Positions 23,395 through 29,777 of a stretch of 29,777 nt of DNA are shown here, piece by piece. Numbering within the stretch: the first letter of the stretch is position 1; each line of letters begins with the position of its first letter. Below the pieces are notes generated by a model that was not told where the DNA came from, made no database searches, and saw only the letters and a program-made list of their open reading frames with translations. The DNA comes from a virus. The position numbers and the translations under genes were made by a program. The stretch is from IMG/VR virus record IMGVR_UViG_3300049027_000002, positions 1 to 29,777 of that record; one strand, 5' to 3'.

Positions 23395-25714
23395 TAGCTG
23401 CCAGAATCATTGACCACCCATAAATGTGCATTTCCTTACCCGGACTTGATGTGAACTTTAGCGCCAATGCCCTGCCCCTACCTCTAAGCTTATTCTTAGT
23501 GACAATGGTTTCATGGCCCGTGTCAAATTCATCATTTACATCGACAGGAAAATACAATCTCTTATATCTATAGGCTTGGAATGGCGATCCCCATTTATTA
23601 GAATTGGCCGTATTTGTCCAATCCCAAACACTTTGAATAGTACAAGATGACTGGTTTACAGGGACAAAATCCCCGTTTACATCTGTAGTAAATCCATCCT
23701 CTGTACGCCTCATATGTACGTATAGGTACGGGACTTGTTTATACCTCATGTTATCACCACCACTAGCTGTACCAGTGATTAGTGTGGCAGGGGCATCAAC
23801 ACCAACACCATTAACACTCTTCCAATCAAGAAACTTAGTGTCTGTAGCTGCGGCAAAAGTGTATTGCAATGGAGATAGCTGAGTGACGACAATATACCCT
23901 ATTTCGAACAACGACTCAGAACTAGATCGTATAGATGTTGTAACTGTAACATCTGCTCCAGACACTGTAACCTTAACTCCACTTACTGTTACATCATTAA
24001 CAACCGTCTCCACTTTAAATGGATTGGTATTAAATACGCCAGTGATAATTGGAACAGTGTCTCCATTCAATTGGCTAATATGTCGTTCATAGAAGGCATT
24101 CAGATTAATATCAAATACTAGTTCTTTTTGCTGTTTGATGTTGTATAGGCTGTTCTGATAAAGCCAACGAATCTTACGCTGGTATCTATCATAAACAGCT
24201 ACACAACCTTCTTTATCTTCCGTATCAATGGTATTGTAAAATTTTTGAATGCGACCTTGTGTCTGATTTTCAGAAGACCAATCACCAAACTCATTTTGCT
24301 TGAGCCAATAAATACCGTCATCAGACCAGTACATCAGAGTATTTTCTACTTCAACAACTGTGCCAGAACCACGAATTCCTTTATCGGTAACTTTCTCCAC
24401 CACATAGTTGGTAGCACTAAACCCACTGTCATTGCCACCAAAGATACGCCAGAAACCATTCGCGCCACCTACAAAAAGACTTTTACCAAGATTAACAAAG
24501 GCTGAAATACCATAGGCATTATTCAGACGAATATAGCCACCATCTGTGTCTACAATATCAGGGCTTTCATCAGTGGTTGGATCTCCCTCTTGATAGCATT
24601 GAGCAATCATCGATGGATCAACTACAAGCTGAGAAAAACAAATGTAAGAAGCTAGATTTGGTGACTTACTGTCACCTCCGGTAATTTCCCCACTAAAGCC
24701 ACCATACCACACTCGACCTGCAAACTCCCCAACTATCGAAGCCCCACCTGATGTACTGTCTGTAGGTAGTGTAGTGGTTAGCAATGTCAGTTCAGGATAG
24801 CGCGTTTGGCTTTTAGCAACTTCGGAGAGCCTACTAGCCCCACGATTGAGGATATCAATAATGTAATGTCCTTGAGCTGTCTGTGATGTGCCCAAAGGAT
24901 TCTTGACACTATCTTTAGAAAAATAACGTCTTGAAACCCTGTCATCACCATCATTTGCATCAGCATAAAGAAATGCCGTTACATTATCTGAATTAGACGG
25001 ATATTTAATATTTCCCTTGATGGAAGAATGAGAATTACTAAAAGCTACAATTGGATCAAGCAATGCTTCTGCGTTATTATTTATTCTAGGGATAGCAAAC
25101 CCCTGATTACGCAAATTATAAAGATGTGCTTGTGTGAGTGTTGGTGGACGCGTTTGAATCCCAGAGCCGGTAGTTAAATCCTCACCACCAGATATATCTT
25201 CAACACCAAAGAAGTCTCTAACTTTAATGGAGCTAGTTGTACTAGAAATTACTCCACTTTTATAGGTGACAATAGTGATAATGTTAACACCATTGGCAAT
25301 TACAAGATTTCCATCTACAGACGTAAAACTAAATCTCTTATTATACAAGGAGATTGGGAATGATAGTGTATAAATTAAGTTGCCAGAGATACTAGAACCA
25401 TCCAAATCAAAGAACTTAACTTGATTACCAAACTGAACGCAGAGAATTACTTTATCAGGATCACCAGAGATATTCTCCCAACGGAACTGATTAAAACCAA
25501 TAGGCTGCGTATCTGCACCAGTTATTCCAGTGGAGATGGTGGAATATCCAGCCTCTAGATCAATACCAAGGGCACGTTTACGAGAGCCATCAATATTCAA
25601 ATCCATATTAACATCGAGTAGGGACGTATTCTCAGGAAAAGTAAGGGGGGAAGCATCGCTTACAAAACCCCCTACAAATTTGTTAATCTCCGCTGTTGCT
25701 TTCGTCTGCGCCAT
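23381..25714 (-). CDS. Tail tube protein B (nozzle), T7 gp12-like
   Basis: 777 residues, matching T7 gp12 (794) in size. The opening (KFVGGFVSDASPLTFPENTS, then NMDLNIDGSRKRALGID) is the common start of podovirus nozzle proteins. The body is beta-rich with many Gly, Asn and Thr. It forms the tail tip below the tube A ring. AGGTAAAGGAAC precedes ATG 25714. It comes after tube A and two small genes, as expected in this gene order. Confidence 0.85.
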   Translation of the reverse strand: MAQTKATAEINKFVGGFVSDASPLTFPENTSLLDVNMDLNIDGSRKRALGIDLEAGYSTISTGITGADTQPIGFNQFRWENISGDPDKVILCVQFGNQVKFFDLDGSSISGNLIYTLSFPISLYNKRFSFTSVDGNLVIANGVNIITIVTYKSGVISSTTSSIKVRDFFGVEDISGGEDLTTGSGIQTRPPTLTQAHLYNLRNQGFAIPRINNNAEALLDPIVAFSNSHSSIKGNIKYPSNSDNVTAFLYADANDGDDRVSRRYFSKDSVKNPLGTSQTAQGHYIIDILNRGASRLSEVAKSQTRYPELTLLTTTLPTDSTSGGASIVGEFAGRVWYGGFSGEITGGDSKSPNLASYICFSQLVVDPSMIAQCYQEGDPTTDESPDIVDTDGGYIRLNNAYGISAFVNLGKSLFVGGANGFWRIFGGNDSGFSATNYVVEKVTDKGIRGSGTVVEVENTLMYWSDDGIYWLKQNEFGDWSSENQTQGRIQKFYNTIDTEDKEGCVAVYDRYQRKIRWLYQNSLYNIKQQKELVFDINLNAFYERHISQLNGDTVPIITGVFNTNPFKVETVVNDVTVSGVKVTVSGADVTVTTSIRSSSESLFEIGYIVVTQLSPLQYTFAAATDTKFLDWKSVNGVGVDAPATLITGTASGGDNMRYKQVPYLYVHMRRTEDGFTTDVNGDFVPVNQSSCTIQSVWDWTNTANSNKWGSPFQAYRYKRLYFPVDVNDEFDTGHETIVTKNKLRGRGRALALKFTSSPGKEMHIYGWSMILAANGNV

Positions 25715-25940
25715 GTTCCTTTACCTCTCGTGGAGTTAGCTTCACCTTCTTAATAGGCTCAGGCTTATTGTCTCGTTCTTCTTTTACAAGAATGTATTGG
25801 TCAATGGCGTACATAGCCTCTTGAGCCTTCGTGAAAGAACCCACAAGGCATTGAGGAATGGTGCCACCTCTACCGGGGTATTTAATCACCTTCATGCCGA
25901 AGGTGCCATCACCCTCAATAACGTAGCCTTTGTATTCCAT
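25683..25940 (-). CDS. Hypothetical protein, 85 aa
   Basis: Starts as MEYKGYVIEGDGTFGMKVI, a small beta-rich unit with a glycine turn (PGRGGTIPQ), then a helix and a charged tail (KPEPIKKVKLTPREVKEHGADE). The last 32 bases overlap the nozzle gene. No known family. It is in the tail operon and may be an assembly helper. The ribosome site is weak; translation may depend on the gene just upstream. Confidence 0.65.
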   Translation of the reverse strand: MEYKGYVIEGDGTFGMKVIKYPGRGGTIPQCLVGSFTKAQEAMYAIDQYILVKEERDNKPEPIKKVKLTPREVKEHGADESNSGD

Positions 25941-25943
25941 TAT

Positions 25944-26207
25944 TTACTTCTTCTTTTTAAGATTTTTATTTGGGCCACGCTTAGGAGAAGCCTGAGCCTC
26001 GTTCTTTCTTACGGATGCATTAGAGTATCCAGCATTGTATTTGGTAGCTTCACTAGGCTTAGAAGTAACAGGAGCCATCAATGTCCTAGTATTTCCATCC
26101 CTGTCAGTTACTCTACGAGTTGTCCATTTACCTTTTGAACCGTCGTAAGTTCCTACATAGTCTTTCTTAGTAGTATTCTTTGTATTACGGGTTTTAGGTC
26201 CAGCCAT
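25944..26207 (-). CDS. Small basic hypothetical protein, 87 aa
   Basis: Start chosen at ATG 26207, which follows AAAGGAT; the longer form from 26270 would overlap the tube A gene and is unlikely. The product is highly basic (MAGPKTRNTKNTTKKDYVG..., ending NKNLKKKK), with Thr/Asn/Lys-rich disordered sequence. It may be a minor virion or DNA-binding protein. No family recognised. Confidence 0.65.
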   Translation of the reverse strand: MAGPKTRNTKNTTKKDYVGTYDGSKGKWTTRRVTDRDGNTRTLMAPVTSKPSEATKYNAGYSNASVRKNEAQASPKRGPNKNLKKKK

Positions 26208-26211
26208 TATT

Positions 26212-27000
26212 TTATCCTTTATCCTGTTTAAATGTTGGATCACGATGGTAGCCACCACGACCTTTACCAAATCTTATAAATTTAATTCCACCATTGACAC
26301 GCCAATCTTTACGGGAGAGCCATTGGTTCTGTCTCTTACTTTCCTGTTCAGCCTTTTGATCCGGCTTCTGAGCAATCCTATAAGCAGCTTTGCTCTTCGC
26401 CTCTTCAATAAGAAAGCTAAAAGCTTCTTCTGGGAGATCAGGAATGTAATCATCAGACATTACAAACTCTGGTGTTACATAAGCTCGTACCTGAATCTTA
26501 CTAGTCTGTAAGGTTGTGTCTACAGAACTGTCATAACTATCAAATACAATGGTGCTATCATCAAAGCTAGTGAAATAGTCAGGGGCTTTGTTGTTCTGAA
26601 TTATGTAAACCTGAACGCCATCATTGACAACGTCAATTGTCGTGCTATCTGTATTACGACCATAAAATACACGAAGCATGTCATCAGGCTCAATGTATTT
26701 GATTTGTTCGTATCGAATTCTCGTGTCACCAAACTTAGCTTTGTTGTAATAAACTGAAATAAGCTCTTTGATGTTTTCATCAAATGTCATAATGTTTGGC
26801 TTGGTGTTATCACCAGAAGAATTCATTCTAACAAGCTTAGCCGTATGTGGCCAATTCCTATTAGACATAATAGCTTCATATGTACTCTTAACAATTTGAG
26901 CAATTTGTGTTGCTTCTGTAGTATCACTGATACTATTGATTTCATCAGTGTCAATATCAGAAGCAATGTCTTGCACAATCTCAAGCAATGTCTTTTTCAT
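26212..27000 (-). CDS. Tail tube protein A, T7 gp11-like
   Basis: 262 residues with the usual opening of the podovirus tube/gatekeeper protein (LLEIVQDIASDIDTDEINSI, then an IVKSTYEAIMSNRNWPH helix). It makes the ring between portal and nozzle. Size is larger than T7 gp11 (196). GAGG lies six bases before ATG 27000. It precedes the nozzle gene by two small ORFs. Confidence 0.82.
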   Translation of the reverse strand: MKKTLLEIVQDIASDIDTDEINSISDTTEATQIAQIVKSTYEAIMSNRNWPHTAKLVRMNSSGDNTKPNIMTFDENIKELISVYYNKAKFGDTRIRYEQIKYIEPDDMLRVFYGRNTDSTTIDVVNDGVQVYIIQNNKAPDYFTSFDDSTIVFDSYDSSVDTTLQTSKIQVRAYVTPEFVMSDDYIPDLPEEAFSFLIEEAKSKAAYRIAQKPDQKAEQESKRQNQWLSRKDWRVNGGIKFIRFGKGRGGYHRDPTFKQDKG

Positions 27001-27001
27001 A

Positions 27002-27610
27002 TTAGCCTCGCTTGATTACGCCCAGAGAAAACTCATTAACCAAAACTGTTGCACCAGTCGTGTCAGCCTTGGCCTTGATACGGGCAGGATAATCCTTGAG
27101 GTTATTATCAAAAAGGGGAATAATCCTCTGACCAGTAATTCTGACAGTGGAAGCTGTTTTAATGTTCAACTGTGTCTGCACAGGGATAGTCACAATCGTA
27201 CCCCCAATACCAAGCTCAAGATCAATGTCCAATGCTGTATTAGATGTAGTGGTAGTGACGTTCACATCAAAATAGAAAATCATTACATCGCCAAGGACAA
27301 AGCTTGACAAATCAAACCTATTGTTTACGTTATCCCAAACAGAGCTTACGCCAGAGATACCATAAGTGGAAAGATACACACCTGCGTTATTAACTAGCGT
27401 ATAATAAGTTCCAGCAGTTGTTAGAGCCACTGGAGTGAGGTTGGTATTACCAATCCTATAAGAGCCTACTTTAACATTGCTGTAAACTGTTGGATTTTGG
27501 AACGTCGCTGTGCCCGATCCTGTAGCTGTAAGAACTTGTCCAGCCGATGCTGTAGAAGCCCCCTTAGTCTCATGGATATTCGGGTCTGTTATATCTTTAT
27601 GTTCTGGCAC
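27002..27610 (-). CDS. Virion structural protein, fibre or decoration type
   Basis: 202 residues from GTG 27610, chosen because AAGGAGG stands five bases before it; the longer 207-residue form would place that site inside the gene. The N-terminal PEHKDITDPNIHETKGAST pattern is frequent in podovirus head-fibre or decoration proteins, while the rest is beta-rich with alternating Thr/Val/Asn, possibly a jelly-roll. It is the first gene after the capsid terminator. Probable capsid-bound protein, exact role not shown. Confidence 0.65.
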   Translation of the reverse strand: MPEHKDITDPNIHETKGASTASAGQVLTATGSGTATFQNPTVYSNVKVGSYRIGNTNLTPVALTTAGTYYTLVNNAGVYLSTYGISGVSSVWDNVNNRFDLSSFVLGDVMIFYFDVNVTTTTSNTALDIDLELGIGGTIVTIPVQTQLNIKTASTVRITGQRIIPLFDNNLKDYPARIKAKADTTGATVLVNEFSLGVIKRG

Positions 27611-27615
27611 TCTAG

Positions 27616-27622
27616 CCTCCTT
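27616..27622 (-). promoter_or_regulatory. Strong ribosome binding site (AAGGAGG)
   Basis: Perfect Shine-Dalgarno, five bases before GTG 27610. It decides the start of the structural gene and may make up for lower transcript supply beyond the terminator. Confidence 0.7.
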
Positions 27623-27627
27623 CACAT

Positions 27628-27667
27628 AATAAAAAAGGGGGAGAGGGAAATCAATCCCAATCCCCCT
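27628..27667 (-). terminator. Rho-independent terminator after capsid genes
   Basis: On the - strand AGGGGGA pairs with TCCCCCT, with inner GGGA/TCCC pairs, then TTTTT and ATTATG. It lies between the capsid-associated gene (stop 27675) and the fibre-like gene. Placement matches T7 Tphi, which follows the capsid gene. Because tail genes follow, it must be leaky or be followed by reinitiation. Confidence 0.8.
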
Positions 27668-27674
27668 ATTTCAA

Positions 27675-28187
27675 TTAGGCTTTCTTGTATTCGATAAGAA
27701 TATCAACTCGACCTACAGACGTTACCGTAGGAGACGTACCACCAAGAGCTACACCAACATCGGCAGCAGTGGCAATTGGGTTAGCCCACGTACCATTTCG
27801 GGTAAGTGCATAAGTACCAATAGCCTGTGCCTGAGCCTGAGTAAGAGTGATGCCGTTGGTTACTTCCGAGCCTTCTGTACCAAGGTTGATGGTAGGAGAA
27901 GTACCACCAAGAGCAAAGGCTTCCTTAACCTGAGCGATTGCCTGAACAATCACTGCACCTACCGGAAGCTTAAGAGCACGAAGGAAAGCATCGTTAGTAG
28001 CAACATCACGCTGTAGCTGACGACCGGTAAGAGTAAGCGTTACCTGCGTAGTGCCATCCGTAGATTCGTTCACACCAATCTGTTCATGCAGGAACTGCTG
28101 ACCAAATCGATTGTGTACGTTTTCGACAACGTTACCACCCGAACCGGAGGCAACACCATTGCCGAACTTAGAAAATTCATAAGGCAT
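27675..28187 (-). CDS. Capsid-associated virion protein with internal repeat
   Basis: 170 residues just after the coat gene, preceded by AAGGAAAGGG. Contains two ALGGTSPT segments 55 codons apart (about residues 92 and 147), from near-identical 23-base DNA, and many Thr/Gly/Val, suggesting a beta-rich domain with duplication. Place and composition fit a decoration or cement protein; no family proof. Confidence 0.6.
   Translation of the reverse strand: MPYEFSKFGNGVASGSGGNVVENVHNRFGQQFLHEQIGVNESTDGTTQVTLTLTGRQLQRDVATNDAFLRALKLPVGAVIVQAIAQVKEAFALGGTSPTINLGTEGSEVTNGITLTQAQAQAIGTYALTRNGTWANPIATAADVGVALGGTSPTVTSVGRVDILIEYKKA
27727..27749 (-). repeat. 23-base repeat, copy in second ALGGTSPT
   Basis: Matches 27892-27914 at 22 of 23 bases, same orientation and frame, 165 bases apart. 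Supports an internal duplication in the capsid-associated gene. Confidence 0.7.
27892..27914 (-). repeat. 23-base repeat, copy in first ALGGTSPT
   Basis: Partner of the copy at 27727-27749; the single difference is one A/C base. Confidence 0.7.
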
Positions 28188-28201
28188 ATGTATCCCTTTC
28201 C

Positions 28202-29149
28202 TTACTTAATGTTGGTCTGGTGCGTGTAGAGAACACCAAGGGTATCCATACGCTGTACACCCCAACCGAAACGGCAACGGGTGACATATTCGTCACGAGC
28301 GCGGTCCTTGTTGCGTTCACCCTCAACCTTAGGCATACGACGCCATGCGAACATCAGAGGCTTGGTCTGATCATCTGCAAGGCAGAAGAACAGGTTAGCA
28401 CGAGCGTTAGCAAGCGTGGTCGTACCATCGTTAGCAGAGGCAACAACCGGGAGGCGGTTAGACAGGACAATATCCCAACCATACAGCGAACCGACAATAC
28501 GCATACCGCGAGCCATACCATTACGGAGGACATCTACTGCAAACTGCGTTACATCGGAGGTGATGGTTACAAGACCATTGAGCGTTGCTTCAACAACCGG
28601 GTCAGCAACAAACACACGACCTTCTGCAGGAACGTTGGCCTTATCGAATGCGAGACGCATACGGATCAGGTGTTCAAGCTGGAAGAGGCCATTAGCCTGT
28701 GCGGAAACGATCTTATGAGCAAAGCCGTTTACATTATACGGGCCAGAGGTGCCATCATAGACAGCAGCAGCAGTGGCGAGCATTCGAGTTTCAATATGTT
28801 CCTGAATAGCACGAGTGCTTTCAGCAGAACGTTCTGCCATCAGGCGGTCAATATCCGTACCATCTTCGCGAAGGTCATCCGTGACATACCAAGCATCACC
28901 AACGTAATCGGTGATTACAAACGTGATTTCACCGCTCTCGATCGGAGAGTAGGTCAGAGGCGTATCTTCGGCTGCATCCTGAATGGTGACAGTACCGATG
29001 GTCTTAATATGGAGGGTCGTACCCGAACCAAAGTCGCCTACGTTTCGGTAGAACACTTCGCCGAGAAGACCATCATGGAGGTTCATCAGAATAAAATCAG
29101 AATAAACTTCTGCTTCAATGAACGCCCGAGTATTAGTAGTAAGTTGCAT
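28202..29149 (-). CDS. Major capsid protein
   Basis: 315 residues, downstream of the scaffold gene. The sequence has the plan of a HK97-fold coat protein: a flexible N-terminus, an early E-loop region (GSGTTLHIKTIGTVTIQDAA), a long spine helix (AESTRAIQEHIETRMLATA) and a compact end (FGWGVQRMDTLGVLYT). GC at third positions is higher than in nearby genes, in line with high expression. AGGAAAC precedes ATG 29149. It is cotranscribed with the next gene up to the capsid terminator. Confidence 0.85.
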   Translation of the reverse strand: MQLTTNTRAFIEAEVYSDFILMNLHDGLLGEVFYRNVGDFGSGTTLHIKTIGTVTIQDAAEDTPLTYSPIESGEITFVITDYVGDAWYVTDDLREDGTDIDRLMAERSAESTRAIQEHIETRMLATAAAVYDGTSGPYNVNGFAHKIVSAQANGLFQLEHLIRMRLAFDKANVPAEGRVFVADPVVEATLNGLVTITSDVTQFAVDVLRNGMARGMRIVGSLYGWDIVLSNRLPVVASANDGTTTLANARANLFFCLADDQTKPLMFAWRRMPKVEGERNKDRARDEYVTRCRFGWGVQRMDTLGVLYTHQTNIK

Positions 29150-29161
29150 TTTTGTTTCCTA

Positions 29162-29777
29162 TTAAACTTCTACGTTATGACGTTTATAAACTCGTTCCCT
29201 AACCTTGCTCATATAATCTTTCTGATCCCTGCTTGTAGCACCAAGAAGTAGTGACTTAGTGGGACGTTCAAGTTCAGGCTCAACAGATTGACGTGGCAGG
29301 TTGAAGGAAGAGGTGACTGGAGTGGAGGTGGACTTCTTATCACCAAAAAGCGCCAGCACCATAGCTGGAGACTTCTTAGCAAGCTCACCAAGGTCTTCGG
29401 GAGTAGAGCCAAGTTCGACAGCTTTAGCTGCAAGAACTTCACGAGCCTTGTCCCCGAATTTTTGTTTCAGACTGTTATTAACCTCGGCTAGGTTCTTCTG
29501 CTGTTGTGCTTTTGAATTAACAGCTTCAAGTTCCTTACGCACGAGATCAGCAACTGCATTCGCATCCAATCCACTCGCCGGAGGGGTCTTCTCCACGGGC
29601 TTCTCTTCATTATTCGCAGTTAGCTTAGCCAAGACTTCTTCGATGCTCTGCTGTTTAGCTGCCTGTTCTCGGAGTTGCTTGAGTTCTTCTTCTACGGTTT
29701 TCTTTTCGTTAAGAAGCTGTGGGATGAATGCCTGAGAATTGGCAAGGGCTTTAAGAGCGTCTGCGACAGTCTTGTAC
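29162..29777 (-). CDS. Capsid scaffolding protein (5' end outside window)
   Basis: An open frame from the window's right edge to TAA 29162; 204 residues are visible. It is highly charged and helical, with coiled-coil runs (EEELKQLREQAAKQQSIEEV, ELEAVNSKAQQQ) and Pro/Ser-rich linkers, and a basic end (RERVYKRHNVEV) suited to bind the coat. Position directly before the coat gene agrees. A TTG at 29632 should not be taken as its start, since the frame continues upstream. Confidence 0.82.
   Translation of the reverse strand, partial: YKTVADALKALANSQAFIPQLLNEKKTVEEELKQLREQAAKQQSIEEVLAKLTANNEEKPVEKTPPASGLDANAVADLVRKELEAVNSKAQQQKNLAEVNNSLKQKFGDKAREVLAAKAVELGSTPEDLGELAKKSPAMVLALFGDKKSTSTPVTSSFNLPRQSVEPELERPTKSLLLGATSRDQKDYMSKVRERVYKRHNVEV

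Noticed and set aside
25944-26270. Longer start (ATG 26270) for the small basic protein
   Set aside because: Would overlap the tube A gene by 59 bases; ATG 26207 has a good ribosome site.
28220-29251. 343-codon open frame on the + strand across the coat gene
   Set aside because: It is antisense to a clear capsid gene, has no ribosome site and codes for a low-complexity, Arg/Thr-rich product typical of mirror frames.
29162-29632. Start at TTG 29632 for the scaffold
   Set aside because: The frame stays open to the window edge with continuing coiled coil, so the gene is cut, not short.
1-29777. tRNA genes, CRISPR array, integrase/att site, terminal repeats
   Set aside because: Nothing of this kind was seen by eye; non-coding space is very small and no long repeats were noticed.

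Overview
The window is a piece of a tailed-phage genome with a short, podovirus-like tail. It has a T7-like replication set (primase-helicase, family A DNA polymerase, 5'-3' exonuclease, an SSB-like protein with an acidic tail). It also has a T7-like virion gene order: scaffold, coat, tail tube A, nozzle, small core proteins, giant core proteins. No phage RNA polymerase is seen; instead there is a small ECF-type sigma factor, so transcription probably relies on host polymerase. ThyX, a B12-dependent (class II) ribonucleotide reductase, MazG and a SIO1/cobavirus-like layout suggest the Zobellviridae/Cobavirinae neighbourhood and a B12-using, perhaps alphaproteobacterial, host. That placement is inference from gene content; no search was run.

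Layout. Positions 1-14162 are read on the + strand in one tightly packed block, mostly with ATGA or TAATG overlaps. The order is: anchored trypsin-like protease and a small membrane protein (6-783); a frameshifted mini-HTH remnant (792-936); primase-helicase with an HNH gene at its 3' end (917-3144); sigma factor (3141-3644); phosphoesterase; DNA polymerase; SSB; exonuclease; two more nuclease-like or mobile-type genes (8433-9249); a DEDD exonuclease with zinc ribbon; then a nucleotide-metabolism run (MazG, DUF3310, HAD, ThyX, glutaredoxin, mini zinc ribbon, class II RNR) ending at 14162. A hairpin at 14216-14250 separates this block from the convergent late block.

Positions 14257-29777 are read on the - strand. 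In transcription order: scaffold (cut by the window edge), major coat protein, a small virion protein, a strong terminator (27628-27667), a fibre/decoration-like protein, tail tube A, two small proteins, the nozzle, gp13-position and gp14-like proteins, a 1543-residue core protein, an 800-residue core protein ending in a lysozyme-like domain, then the lysis set (GH19 endolysin, holin, membrane/coiled-coil protein, Lys/Met-rich mini protein). Terminase, portal and receptor-binding genes are not in the window and presumably lie beyond the right edge.

How it works together: the + block takes over the cell, makes dNTPs and replicates DNA, and the sigma factor is a natural candidate for switching on the - block. 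Points most worth a second look: the HNH gene whose last residues copy the end of the primase-helicase, the ECF sigma factor, the anchored serine protease, several intact mini-genes under 50 codons, and the terminator placed just after the capsid genes.
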